Below are positions 1-7,960 of a stretch of 64,000 nucleotides of DNA, in pieces. Location: assembly GCF_001427795.1 (NCBI RefSeq), contig NZ_LMHJ01000002.1, positions 434,001-498,000 of the forward strand, in the 5' to 3' direction. The notes beneath the pieces are model-generated. The model was not told the DNA's origin. It made no database searches and worked only from the letters and a program-made list of their open reading frames with translations. The DNA is from Nocardioides sp. Root682 (GTDB lineage Bacteria; Actinomycetota; Actinomycetes; Propionibacteriales; Nocardioidaceae). The number at the start of each line of letters is the position of its first letter. The first letter of the stretch is position 1. The position numbers and the translations under genes were made by a program.

Positions 1-71
1 ACCGCTTGATCAGGGCCCGGCGCGGCCGAACCACTGACCACACCCACCACTGAACATCCCTCCCAGCTCAT

Positions 72-97
72 TCATCGAAGCCCACTCATCGAAGCCC
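72..97. repeat. 12-bp direct repeat upstream of the surface-protein operon
   Basis: The 12-mer TCATCGAAGCCC occurs at 72-83 and again at 86-97, 14 bp apart, which is just over one helical turn. It lies directly upstream of the first gene of the surface operon, whose likely ribosome site (AAGGA, 104-108) follows. It could be a binding site for a regulator, or a chance duplication. No -35/-10 pair was recognised in positions 1-114. Confidence 0.4.
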
Positions 98-114
98 CAG
101 GACAAGGACTCGTC

Positions 115-780
115 GTGATGCGTCGCCTCGCAACCGTCGTCACCGCAGCCGTACTGGCTGTCGGGGCTGCGGCTGCGCCCGCGCACGCGAACGAGATCGG
201 ACTCAGCGAGGACGGGGTGACCTGGTCGGACTCGCTGGTCGAGCCGATCTTCGAACCGGACTTCGTCTTCGTGCCGGGCGACGTCGAGGTCAGGAGCTTC
301 AAGGCCCGCAATGACGGACCTTCCGACGGTGTGCTCACCGTCGACGTGATCGCCTCCGACCCCGATGACCTCCTGGCGAACGACGACTTCCTCGTCGAGG
401 CACAGGTGGGCTCCGGTCCCTGGGTCAACGTCGAGCCGGGTTCGACCCGCGCCCGCACCGAGCTGAAGATCGCCCAGGGCGGTCAGACCGACGTCCGGAT
501 CCGGGCGAGCTTCCTGTCCGCGTCGACCAGCCAGCTCGAGAGCATTCCCTTCAGCGTCCGCCTCACGATGTCCGAGGACAGCGACGTCGGCGGTGTCGAC
601 GAGGGTGACGGCGACGGGAACGGCGGTGGCGATGTCGGCGGAGTGGACGACGGAGGCCTGCCGGACACCGGTTCCCCGATCGAGATGATGTACCTCTGGC
701 TGGCCGCTGGCCTGATCGGAGCCGGTCTGGCGCTGGTCCTCCCGCGCCGCCGTCGCCGTGAGGAGGCCTCCTGTGTCTGA
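115..780 (+). CDS. Exported LPXTG-type cell-wall-anchored protein
   Basis: This 221-residue protein looks like a sortase-anchored surface protein. Residues 1-25 form a signal peptide with an AHA cleavage site before Asn26. A beta-rich ectodomain of about 140 residues follows, then a Gly/Asp-rich spacer, an LPDTG sorting motif at 182-186, a hydrophobic segment at about 191-209 and an Arg-rich tail. That is the complete sortase signal. No sortase gene lies in the window, so the anchoring enzyme must be encoded elsewhere. Start GTG 115 is followed at once by ATG 118, and either suits the AAGGA at 104-108. It is the first gene of an overlapping operon with SipW-type signal peptidases and their apparent substrates. 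The ectodomain family was not recognised. Confidence 0.85.
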   Translation: MMRRLATVVTAAVLAVGAAAAPAHANEIGLSEDGVTWSDSLVEPIFEPDFVFVPGDVEVRSFKARNDGPSDGVLTVDVIASDPDDLLANDDFLVEAQVGSGPWVNVEPGSTRARTELKIAQGGQTDVRIRASFLSASTSQLESIPFSVRLTMSEDSDVGGVDEGDGDGNGGGDVGGVDDGGLPDTGSPIEMMYLWLAAGLIGAGLALVLPRRRRREEASCV

Positions 781-1360
781 GCACCGCGCTCCGCGACAGG
801 GCTGGTTCGGCCGCGGCCGGACCCGGGCGATCCTCTCCCTCGGCCTGCTGCTCGGGATGGGAGCCGTCGCGACCTCGGCGTACTGGACGGCCGAGGACAC
901 CGTCACCACCGGACCCGTCAGCTCCGGTGCGATCCACCTCGACCTCGCCACCAACAACAAGGTCAAGCCCGAGGTCTACCCCTGGGCTGGGCTCTCCCTC
1001 AGCAACCTCGCGCCGGGCGCCTCCAAGGCTGCCGTGCTGCCCGTCACGAACAACAGCAGCGGTCATCTGAAGTTCTCCTACCGCATCCAGGCCGCAGCGA
1101 CCGGAACCACCCTGGGACCGCAGCTCCAGGTGACCGTCCGCCGTGGCGGTACCTCCGACGGCACGGCCTGCTCCGGAGGCACCCTGATCGGTGGCGCGAA
1201 TGCCACGCTCAACGGCTTCAACCAGCCGGCCGGCGCGAACCTCGCCCCGACCCAGTCCCACAACATCTGTGTCCAGGTGACGCGTACGGGCGTGGCTCTG
1301 CCGGGCAGCTCGACATCGAACGTCAGCTTCACCTTCCCTGCTACCCAGGTGCACTCATGA
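773..1360 (+). CDS. SipW-dependent-type exported protein (TasA/CalY-like)
   Basis: This protein of about 195 residues has a basic N-terminus, a hydrophobic stretch at about 18-33 and then TSAYWTAEDT (34-43). That aromatic-rich cleavage region is typical of TasA, CalY and other proteins processed by SipW-type signal peptidases. The rest is a small Gly/Ser/Thr-rich beta domain with two Cys. An in-frame GTG at 758 is possible, but GTG 773 is preferred because a strong AGGAGG (761-766) sits 6 nt before it, and it overlaps the previous stop by 8 nt. The next gene, which overlaps its stop codon, is a SipW-like peptidase, so enzyme and substrate are co-expressed. A fibre or matrix subunit role is inferred by analogy with TasA, not shown. 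Confidence 0.8.
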   Translation: MSEHRAPRQGWFGRGRTRAILSLGLLLGMGAVATSAYWTAEDTVTTGPVSSGAIHLDLATNNKVKPEVYPWAGLSLSNLAPGASKAAVLPVTNNSSGHLKFSYRIQAAATGTTLGPQLQVTVRRGGTSDGTACSGGTLIGGANATLNGFNQPAGANLAPTQSHNICVQVTRTGVALPGSSTSNVSFTFPATQVHS

Positions 1361-2691
1361 CGAAGACACTGCGTTTCGGACGCGAGGCACTTCTCTGGGT
1401 CGGGGGAGCGCTGGGCACCCTGTGCCTGCTGTCCCTGCTCGCCGGCTGGATGTTCAACGTCACGCCGCTGGTGTTCTCGTCCGGCTCGATGAGCCCCGCC
1501 TACGAGGCCGGCGCACTCGGGCTGGCGCATGAGGTGCCCGCACCCGACCTCGAGGTCGGCGACGTCGTGAGCGTGGTCAACGCGCAGGGCGACCGAGTGA
1601 CCCACCGGATCGTCGAGACCGTTCCCGTGGGCAACGGCTCCGTGCTGACCCTGCAGGGCGACACCAACAACGTCCCCGATGCCGAGGCGTACGCCGTCAC
1701 GTCCGCTGACCGCGTCTCCTTCGGGATACCGTACGCCGGCTACGTCCTCAACGCTGCCGCCAGCCCCTTCGGCCTGTTGGTCATCGCCCTGCTGGTCGGC
1801 GCAAGCATGTGGCTGGGCTTCGCCCGTCGCCAGGATCGCTCCAACGCCTCCGGGCCGGTCCGCACCCGAGCCCTCGTTTCGACGGGTGTCGTCGGAGTGG
1901 TCGCGGCCGGGGTCCTGCTCGGCGCCAGCGGACAGGCTCCTTGGGCGTTCACCTCTGCCTTCTGGACCGACACGGCCACCGCGACGACGACGGCCAGCAC
2001 GCCCGCGGTCGTCGACACGACCCCGCCGGTGCTCTCGAACCCGCTGCCGGCCAACGCTTCGTCCGGTGCGGGCTGGGCAGCGCTCAGCTGCGCGTCGAGC
2101 GCCAACCAGATCTGCGTGAACGCGACCGACACGGGCGGGTCCGGCGTCAGCACCGTGTTCGTGAAGCTGGTCCGCACGAGCACCAACCAGTGCTGGAACG
2201 GCACGGCTTTCATTGCCGGTACGGGCTGCTCGCCGCAGCCGATGGTCCTGGTCGCGGGCAACCAGTACAGCACCAGTGGCCTCACCGCTGCGTTGATGCC
2301 GGTCGGCACCTACACCGCGGCCTTCACTGCGACGGACGTCGCGGGCAACGCGGCGACGCCCTTGAACACCGGGTTCACCATCACTGTGCCAGCCACGCCG
2401 ACGATCACGAGCTGCACGGTTGCCAACGGACTCACCGAGTACACCCTGACCTGGACGTGGCCCGGACCGGGCACGGCGGACTCGTTCAAGCTGTACTACG
2501 GAGGAGGTGGCAGCTCCAGGCCGCCCACGACGCTCCCCGATGTCACTTCGCCGTACACAGGAGTGTCGGTCCCGATCAATGACGAGGCGGGCACGTTCCG
2601 GATCGTTGCGGTGGTCGGTGGCGTGGAGTCTGCGCTCTCCAACACCTACAACTACTCCGGCAAGAACAACAGCAAGGTGTGTGGTCCCTAG
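1357..2691 (+). CDS. SipW-like signal peptidase I with a C-terminal exported tail
   Basis: The first 155 residues of this 444-residue protein are a family S26B (archaeal/ER/SipW-type) signal peptidase. There is a membrane segment at about 12-31, the catalytic Ser44 in GSMSP, His83 in VTHRIV in place of the bacterial Lys, a GDTNN box at 101-105 and a second membrane segment at about 133-154. A third hydrophobic stretch (about 173-190) is followed by AFTSAFWTDTA (197-207), which resembles the SipW-type cleavage region of the neighbours. About 220 residues of Ig/fibronectin-like Thr/Ser-rich sequence with several Cys end the protein. SipW homologues are usually under 200 residues, so the tail is an addition. 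ATG 1357 overlaps the previous stop by 4 nt. It probably cleaves the exported proteins of this operon, and perhaps itself. Confidence 0.85.
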   Translation: MTKTLRFGREALLWVGGALGTLCLLSLLAGWMFNVTPLVFSSGSMSPAYEAGALGLAHEVPAPDLEVGDVVSVVNAQGDRVTHRIVETVPVGNGSVLTLQGDTNNVPDAEAYAVTSADRVSFGIPYAGYVLNAAASPFGLLVIALLVGASMWLGFARRQDRSNASGPVRTRALVSTGVVGVVAAGVLLGASGQAPWAFTSAFWTDTATATTTASTPAVVDTTPPVLSNPLPANASSGAGWAALSCASSANQICVNATDTGGSGVSTVFVKLVRTSTNQCWNGTAFIAGTGCSPQPMVLVAGNQYSTSGLTAALMPVGTYTAAFTATDVAGNAATPLNTGFTITVPATPTITSCTVANGLTEYTLTWTWPGPGTADSFKLYYGGGGSSRPPTTLPDVTSPYTGVSVPINDEAGTFRIVAVVGGVESALSNTYNYSGKNNSKVCGP

Positions 2692-2765
2692 TCCCGAGGC
2701 GCTCTCCGCCCGAATACCCGGGATGAAGTCCTCAGGACTGGTCTGGACCAGTCGATGGAAGGGGC

Positions 2766-3449
2766 ATGACCACTCACCTTCCCCGCGAACCGCGCCGACG
2801 CCGCGGTCTCGTGCTCGGTACGGCCGGCGCGATGTCGGCGGCGGTACTGGCACTCGGCATCAGCGGCACCCTGTCCAGCTGGACCGAAGCCGTCCTGGGC
2901 AACGATGACAACCACGCCGACAGTGCGACGTCCGTCGTGCTCGAGGAGACGGGCCCCGGCGCGACGACGTGCACGACCAGCGGGACGGTGACCAACACCG
3001 CCACCTGCTCGACCATCAACAAGTACGGCGACGACGGCGCGGCAGCGACCGGTGTGACAGCGCTCGAGCCGGGCGACTCCATCTCGACCACGGTGACGCT
3101 GACCAACACAGGCAGCGGCGACGCAGCGACCTTCACGCTGACGCCCGGCTCCTGCAGCGCGATCTACCACTCCGGCACCAACAGCGGCCAGGCCCCTGCG
3201 CCCGGTGACGACCTCTGCAGCCAGCTGACCGTCGCGGTCTCCTGCGACGACGCCGGGGCGGTCAACGTGCTCTCGGTGGCGGCTGTTGCACTCGGCAGCT
3301 TCAGCGGCGCACAGGCCATCACAGGTGGCCTCGGCAGCGGGGACGCCGTCGACTGCACCTTCACCGTGGCATTGCCCGGCGCGACGGCCGCGAACTACGG
3401 CGGGCAGACGGTGGCGCAGGACCTCGTCTGGCGGATCAGCGTGGTGTGA
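2766..3449 (+). CDS. SipW-dependent-type exported protein, paralogue 1
   Basis: This 227-residue protein has an Arg-rich N-terminus (9-13), a hydrophobic segment at about 15-34 and then GTLSSWTEAVLGND (34-47), a SipW-type cleavage region. The mature part is Thr/Ser/Gly-rich with paired Cys and an INKYG motif. The protein encoded immediately downstream has the same layout, the same WT-x-AV-x-GND signal and the same INKYG motif, so the two are tandem duplicates. ATG 2766 has a good purine-rich ribosome site (GGAAGGGG). A surface or extracellular structural role is inferred only from the signal type and operon context. Confidence 0.75.
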   Translation: MTTHLPREPRRRRGLVLGTAGAMSAAVLALGISGTLSSWTEAVLGNDDNHADSATSVVLEETGPGATTCTTSGTVTNTATCSTINKYGDDGAAATGVTALEPGDSISTTVTLTNTGSGDAATFTLTPGSCSAIYHSGTNSGQAPAPGDDLCSQLTVAVSCDDAGAVNVLSVAAVALGSFSGAQAITGGLGSGDAVDCTFTVALPGATAANYGGQTVAQDLVWRISVV

Positions 3450-3450
3450 G

Positions 3451-4143
3451 GTGCCGACCGACCACCGTGCGCCACGGCGGCGACGTCGCGCGGGTCGCCC
3501 GCGCAACGTCGTCATCTGGCTCGCCGGTGGCGCCTCCGCAGCCGTCCTCGTGCTCGGCACCTCCGGTGCTCTCGCTTCCTGGACCAGCGCTGTCGTCGGC
3601 AACGACACCAACACCGTCGCCACCGCCAAGGCGGTCATCCTCTCCGAGACGGACGGCAGCACGACCTGTCGTTCCAGCGACCAGACCACCAACGTGTCGA
3701 CCTGCAGCGGGATCAACAAGTACGGCGGCACCGTTTCGCCCCTGATGCCCGGCGGGTCGCGCACCCTCGACGTCACGTTCTCCAACATCGGCGCCGCCAA
3801 CGCGGTGACGTTCTCGTTGGCACCGGGGGCCTGCAGCCAGACCCCGACGGCCGGGAGCGGAACACCCGCCGCCACCAACCTGTGCACGGCGACCAGTGAG
3901 CTGACGGTCGGCGTCTCCTGCTCGCCCGGTGCGACGTACGTCGGCGGGTCGGCCTGGGTCGACCTGGTCCACGCTGCCGGGGTGCCGCCCACGGCGACGA
4001 AGACCCATACGGCGACCGGAGCCGAGCTGAATGCCGGCGCCCAGTGGACGTGTCGGTTCACCATCGCGCTCAATGCCGCAGCGAGCATCGCGAGCCAGAA
4101 CGTCATCGTCTCCCAACCGCTGACCTGGACACTCGCGTCATGA
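3451..4143 (+). CDS. SipW-dependent-type exported protein, paralogue 2
   Basis: This 230-residue protein is a tandem paralogue of the gene before it. It has a polybasic N-terminus, a hydrophobic stretch at about 21-41, GALASWTSAVVGND (39-52) and an INKYG motif in the mature domain. The open frame extends upstream to 3286 inside the previous gene, but GTG 3451, one base after the previous stop, gives a protein of matching size and puts the basic and hydrophobic segments at the N-terminus. The upstream ribosome site is weak, so translational coupling is likely. Its stop overlaps the next start (ATGA). Function is unknown beyond export, probably by the operon's Ser-His peptidases. Confidence 0.72.
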   Translation: MPTDHRAPRRRRRAGRPRNVVIWLAGGASAAVLVLGTSGALASWTSAVVGNDTNTVATAKAVILSETDGSTTCRSSDQTTNVSTCSGINKYGGTVSPLMPGGSRTLDVTFSNIGAANAVTFSLAPGACSQTPTAGSGTPAATNLCTATSELTVGVSCSPGATYVGGSAWVDLVHAAGVPPTATKTHTATGAELNAGAQWTCRFTIALNAAASIASQNVIVSQPLTWTLAS

Positions 4144-5540
4144 CGTGGCGGCCGCGCTCCGGGCCGCTGTTCGTCACCCTGGTCGTCGGAGTCGCAATCC
4201 TCGTCCTGGGTGCCGCGGTCACCCGTGCCGGGTGGACCACTGCGCAGGTCGCGACGGCCGCGAACTCCGCCAAGACGGGACGCCTGGCCTTCACCCACAC
4301 CTACGCCAGCACGACCTGCGTCGGCACGGGGCCGTCGGACACCGCGTGCGCCGACAGCCCGGTCACCACCGCCGCGTCCTCGTCCTCGGCCCAGACGCTC
4401 GACACGACGCTGAGCAACCAGACGACGGGTGGCGGAGCGTTCACCCAGCAGGTCCAGGTCACCTCGTGCGCACCGGCGGCCTTCACCAACACGACGACGA
4501 GCGGTGACCCCCTTCTGTCGCGTAGCAGGGTGACCCGAAACGTGACCGACAAGTGGGGGACGACGAGCGCCGCCACCTTCAACGGCACCTCTCAGTACGC
4601 CGCGGACGTGGTCTCCACGTCGACCTCCGCGGTCGCAGCCACGTCGTACACGGTGGGCCTGTGGTTCAAGGCGGCCCCCGGCAGTGGGGGAGGCGGCCTG
4701 CTCTCCCTGAACGCCAGCCCCGTCGACACGACCAGCTCCGGTGCCAACCCGAGCGTCTACCTCGACCCGACGGGGCGCGTCCGGGCACGGTTCGACGGTG
4801 TGCCGATCATCGTCATCCCGGTGATCCTGACGGTCGCATCGGGTTCAGGGACCGACTACCGCGACGGCCAGTGGCACCACGTCGCGCTCACGGTTTCCCG
4901 CAGCATCCTGACGACCGACCTGCGGCTCTACGTCGACGGTGCGGTGGCGGACAGTGCACTCGGCGTCACGCTCCTCGTCGGTACCGGTTCGGCGGCGTGG
5001 TGGCACGTCGGCTGGACGGACACCACCGGCCTCCTGGGCTACGGGAACCCGACGGCGTACTTCACCGGCTCCCTGTCCGGTGTCTTCCGGACGACGACAG
5101 CGCTGTCCGCCGGAGCCGTGTCGACGCTCGCGGGAGCCGCGTCGGCGTCGGCGTACGCCACGGCCCTGAGCGGGGCCCAACATCTCTGGATGCTTGCCGA
5201 GGGACGTACGGCGACGTACACACCCGCGATCGCCTACGTGACCGGTGGCAACCCGTGCGCGCTCGTTCGGCTGGGCTGGACCCTGGGCTCGACATCGGCG
5301 TTCTCGCCGACGGCGATCGCCACCCTGACGGGCTCCGGCTGGCTGCCGGCGAGCCCGGCTGCCGCGCCTGCCGGGGGAGCGAGCCACACCCTCACGACGT
5401 CGTACTCGCGTGTTCCGGTGGGGTACGACACCGACGTCGCGGGCCTGGAACTGGTCACGGTTCTCGGGCACCGGGCGAACCTGTCCGGCACCAGCTGGCG
5501 CCTGTTGTTCGAGTGGACGACGGCGGTGCTGCTCGGATGA
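4140..5540 (+). CDS. Exported LamG/concanavalin A-like domain protein
   Basis: This 466-residue protein starts with a short basic stretch and a hydrophobic segment (about 10-27), then TRAGWTTAQVATA (28-40), a looser version of the SipW-type signal. From about residue 140 to 320 it has the features of a LamG/concanavalin A-like jelly-roll: ATFNGTSQY near the start, YTVGLWFKA, then DGQWHHVALTVS and LRLYVDG. Such domains usually bind glycans or proteins outside the cell. ATG 4140 overlaps the upstream stop in an ATGA; an open frame from 4044 is rejected because it would lie inside the previous gene. The protein ends at a second ATGA overlap with the next peptidase gene. It may be the ligand-binding component of the surface system. 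Confidence 0.78.
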   Translation: MTWRPRSGPLFVTLVVGVAILVLGAAVTRAGWTTAQVATAANSAKTGRLAFTHTYASTTCVGTGPSDTACADSPVTTAASSSSAQTLDTTLSNQTTGGGAFTQQVQVTSCAPAAFTNTTTSGDPLLSRSRVTRNVTDKWGTTSAATFNGTSQYAADVVSTSTSAVAATSYTVGLWFKAAPGSGGGGLLSLNASPVDTTSSGANPSVYLDPTGRVRARFDGVPIIVIPVILTVASGSGTDYRDGQWHHVALTVSRSILTTDLRLYVDGAVADSALGVTLLVGTGSAAWWHVGWTDTTGLLGYGNPTAYFTGSLSGVFRTTTALSAGAVSTLAGAASASAYATALSGAQHLWMLAEGRTATYTPAIAYVTGGNPCALVRLGWTLGSTSAFSPTAIATLTGSGWLPASPAAAPAGGASHTLTTSYSRVPVGYDTDVAGLELVTVLGHRANLSGTSWRLLFEWTTAVLLG

Positions 5541-6355
5541 GCGTGAGCAGGTGGGCACGGATCGCCGCGACCGTGGCCGTGACTTCGTTCCTGGCGCTGC
5601 TGGTGTCGTGGCGCATCGACGGCGGCCGTTGGGTGCACGTCGAGTCGCCGTCCATGGGCACGGCAGCACCGGTCGGCTCACTGCTGTGGGTCAAGCCGGT
5701 CGACACCGAGACCCTCGCGGAAGGCGACTTCATCACCTTTCGTCCGCCCGGGAGCGACGCGCTCTACAGCCATCGCGTGCTCGCGGTGTACGACGACGGT
5801 TCGTTCACCACGAAGGGCGACATCCCCGGCCCTGATCCGTGGCGGCTGACCGCCGCCGACGTGGTCGGAGAGGTGCGGATGACGTGGTGGGGCGCCGGGT
5901 GGCTGGTGGTCGCCGCGCCCGTCCTGCTGGGCGGCTTCGCAATTGTCGTCGCGGCACGCGCTGCGGTGGATCCGGCGTGGCGCTTCCCTGTCACCATGGT
6001 CCTCGCCGCGACCGTGGTCAGCATCGCCGTGTCGGTCTACCACCCGCTGATCGGCGCCCAGCGGATCGCGTTCTCGCCCGAGGGATCGACCGCGCGGGCC
6101 ACCTACGTCGGGACCGGGTTGTTGCCGGTCAGGCTGACCACGCACCATGGGGAGAGCGCGATCCTGGCGGCCGGCGAGGTGGGCACCGTCGTCGTCCGCG
6201 ACCCGGACGAGGACGGACGGCTGGAGGTCACCCTCGAGCCGGCGCTCCCGATGTGGTGGTGGGCGGTGCTGGTGCTCGGGTGCCTGGCACCGGCCGCGGT
6301 TCGGACGGCGGGGGACCGACGGCCCCGCGACAGTGCGCCGGCGGTATCGCACTAG
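5537..6355 (+). CDS. Second Ser-His signal-peptidase-like membrane protein (S26)
   Basis: This 272-residue protein carries the S26B signature a second time in the operon: Ser39 in SPSMG, His79 in YSHRVL and a GDIPG box at 94-98. Predicted membrane segments are at about 8-24, 119-139, 150-168 and 238-254. Between the last two is an external domain of about 70 residues absent from ordinary SipW. ATG 5537 overlaps the LamG gene stop by 4 nt. It could be a second peptidase with different substrates, or one adapted to retention or assembly. The frame is open upstream to 4553, but that part is antisense-type noise within the LamG gene. The stop codon TAG at 6353 is also the first half of the pdxT -10 box. 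Confidence 0.8.
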   Translation: MSVSRWARIAATVAVTSFLALLVSWRIDGGRWVHVESPSMGTAAPVGSLLWVKPVDTETLAEGDFITFRPPGSDALYSHRVLAVYDDGSFTTKGDIPGPDPWRLTAADVVGEVRMTWWGAGWLVVAAPVLLGGFAIVVAARAAVDPAWRFPVTMVLAATVVSIAVSVYHPLIGAQRIAFSPEGSTARATYVGTGLLPVRLTTHHGESAILAAGEVGTVVVRDPDEDGRLEVTLEPALPMWWWAVLVLGCLAPAAVRTAGDRRPRDSAPAVSH

Positions 6356-6358
6356 GCT
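6353..6358 (+). promoter_or_regulatory. Leaderless -10 box of pdxT
   Basis: TAGGCT lies exactly 6 nt before the pdxT GTG at 6365. With an actinobacterial TANNNT -10 element this spacing puts the transcript start on the start codon. The same TAGGCT-N6-GTG layout precedes two other genes in the window, at 20160 and 30708. Confidence 0.6.
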
Positions 6359-6364
6359 TCCGGC

Positions 6365-6940
6365 GTGGCAGCGATCGGAGTCTTCGCCCTCCAGGGCGAC
6401 GTGCGGGAACACCTCCAGACCCTGACCGCCCTGGGTGCTGCAGCGTTCCCCGTACGACGGCCCCGGGAGCTGGACCAGTGCGACGCCCTGGTGCTGCCGG
6501 GTGGTGAGTCGACGACGATGGCGAAGCTCGCCCGCACCTTCGAGCTCCTCGACCCCATCCGCGAACGCGTGAAGGCAGGCATGCCGACGTTCGGCACCTG
6601 TGCGGGGATGATCCTGCTGGCCGACCGGATCGAGGGCGGCACCGCCGACCAGGAGACGATCGGTGGCCTGGACGTGACGGTCCGGCGCAACGCCTTCGGC
6701 CGTCAGGTCGACTCGTTCGAGGCGGACCTGGACTTCACCGGACTCCCCGCGCCGGTGCACGCCGTCTTCATCCGCGCGCCGTGGGTGGAGCAGACCGGCC
6801 CGGACGTGGAGGTGCTGGCCGAAGCGCACGGCCACCCGGTCGCCGTACGACAGGGACACCTGATGGCGACGTCGTTCCATCCCGAGGTCGACGGGGACGG
6901 CCGGGTGCACCGGCTCTTCCTCGACCTGGTCGCCGGATAG
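6365..6940 (+). CDS. pdxT: Pyridoxal 5'-phosphate synthase glutaminase subunit PdxT
   Basis: PdxT is the glutaminase of the deoxyxylulose-independent PLP synthase. It releases ammonia from glutamine and passes it to PdxS. The class I amidotransferase triad is visible: Cys79 in FGTCAG, His172 and Glu174 in FHPE. PGGEST at 45-50 is the conserved oxyanion-region motif. The length of 191 residues is normal. PdxS is often the upstream neighbour in actinobacteria, but here the upstream gene is a surface-operon peptidase, so pdxS must lie elsewhere. GTG 6365 has no ribosome site and sits 6 nt after a TAGGCT box, so translation is probably leaderless. Confidence 0.95.
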   Translation: MAAIGVFALQGDVREHLQTLTALGAAAFPVRRPRELDQCDALVLPGGESTTMAKLARTFELLDPIRERVKAGMPTFGTCAGMILLADRIEGGTADQETIGGLDVTVRRNAFGRQVDSFEADLDFTGLPAPVHAVFIRAPWVEQTGPDVEVLAEAHGHPVAVRQGHLMATSFHPEVDGDGRVHRLFLDLVAG

Positions 6941-6983
6941 ACTCCACTGTTGTCGTTTCGAAGAGAGCTGGAAGAGGACGGAA

Positions 6984-7751
6984 ATGTCGGGCCATTCCAA
7001 GTGGGCAACCACGAAGCACAAGAAGGCGGCCATCGACGCCAAGCGCGGCAAGCTGTTCGCCAAGCTGATCAAGAACATCGAGATCGCCGCGAAGATGGGT
7101 GGTCCCGACCTGACGGGCAACCCGACGCTGTTCGACGCCGTCCAGAAGGCCAAGAAGCAGTCGGTCCCGAACAAGAACATCGACTCCGCGGTCAAGCGCG
7201 GCGGTGGCCTCGAAGGCACCGGCGTCAACTACGAGACGATCATGTACGAGGTCTACGGACCGCAGGGCGTGGCCCTGCTCGTTGAGTGCCTCACCGACAA
7301 CCGCAACCGCGCTGCGATGGAGGTCCGCACGGCGGTCACCCGCAACGGCGGCACCATGGCTGACCCGGGTTCGGTCTCGCGCCTGTTCACCCGCAAGGGC
7401 GTCGTCGTGGTCGCGAAGGACCAGGAAGGCAAGACGGTCTCCGAGGACGACGTGCTCGAGGCGACGCTGGACGCTGGCGCCGAGGACGTCGCCGACCACG
7501 GCGAGAGCTTCGAGGTCCAGTCCGAGGCGGGTGACGTCGTCGCCGTCCGCACCGCACTGCAGGACGCCGGGATCGACTACGACTCCGCCGATGTCCTGTT
7601 CGTCGCATCGATGGACATCCCGGTCTCCGACCCCGATGCGGCCGGCAAGGTGTTCAAGCTCGTCGACGTGCTCGACGATCTCGACGACGTGCAGAACGTC
7701 TTCTCCAACGCCGACATCCCCGATGAGGTCATAGATAGCTTCGAGCCGTAG
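6984..7751 (+). CDS. YebC/PmpR family DNA-binding or translation-associated protein
   Basis: This 255-residue protein begins [23 protein letters not shown], the family's hallmark N-terminus (here quoted in part), and keeps [12 protein letters not shown] and the central [11 protein letters not shown] block. YebC proteins have been described as transcriptional regulators and, more recently, as factors helping ribosomes through difficult sequences. In actinobacteria the gene usually lies between pdxT and ruvC, as here, although a low-GC patch now separates it from ruvC. ATG 6984 follows a purine-rich ribosome site (GAGAGCTGGAAGAGG). A TAGACT at 6938-6943, overlapping the pdxT stop, could be its -10 box with a leader of about 35 nt. 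Confidence 0.95.
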   Translation: MSGHSKWATTKHKKAAIDAKRGKLFAKLIKNIEIAAKMGGPDLTGNPTLFDAVQKAKKQSVPNKNIDSAVKRGGGLEGTGVNYETIMYEVYGPQGVALLVECLTDNRNRAAMEVRTAVTRNGGTMADPGSVSRLFTRKGVVVVAKDQEGKTVSEDDVLEATLDAGAEDVADHGESFEVQSEAGDVVAVRTALQDAGIDYDSADVLFVASMDIPVSDPDAAGKVFKLVDVLDDLDDVQNVFSNADIPDEVIDSFEP

Positions 7752-7960
7752 CACTGAGTTCCTCGGTGAGGCGCGGCCCTGCCCATCAGACGGGGAAACA
7801 CCAGACGTTTTCAGTACCCCTGCGGCCCGAGGGATTCTTGCCACGACCTGATCTCGGCCGACGGCACGTATCTCGGCAGACCGCGCGCCGGGTTCCGAAT
7901 ATCGTGTTACGGTGCGTCTCCGTTCTGGGCTCTCGGGCCTGCCAGACGATAGGGGCATTC

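Noticed and set aside
4553..6355. A 600-residue fusion ending in the second peptidase
   Set aside because: The first 330 codons lie out of frame inside the LamG gene and look like noise. The ATGA at 5537 gives a normal peptidase start.
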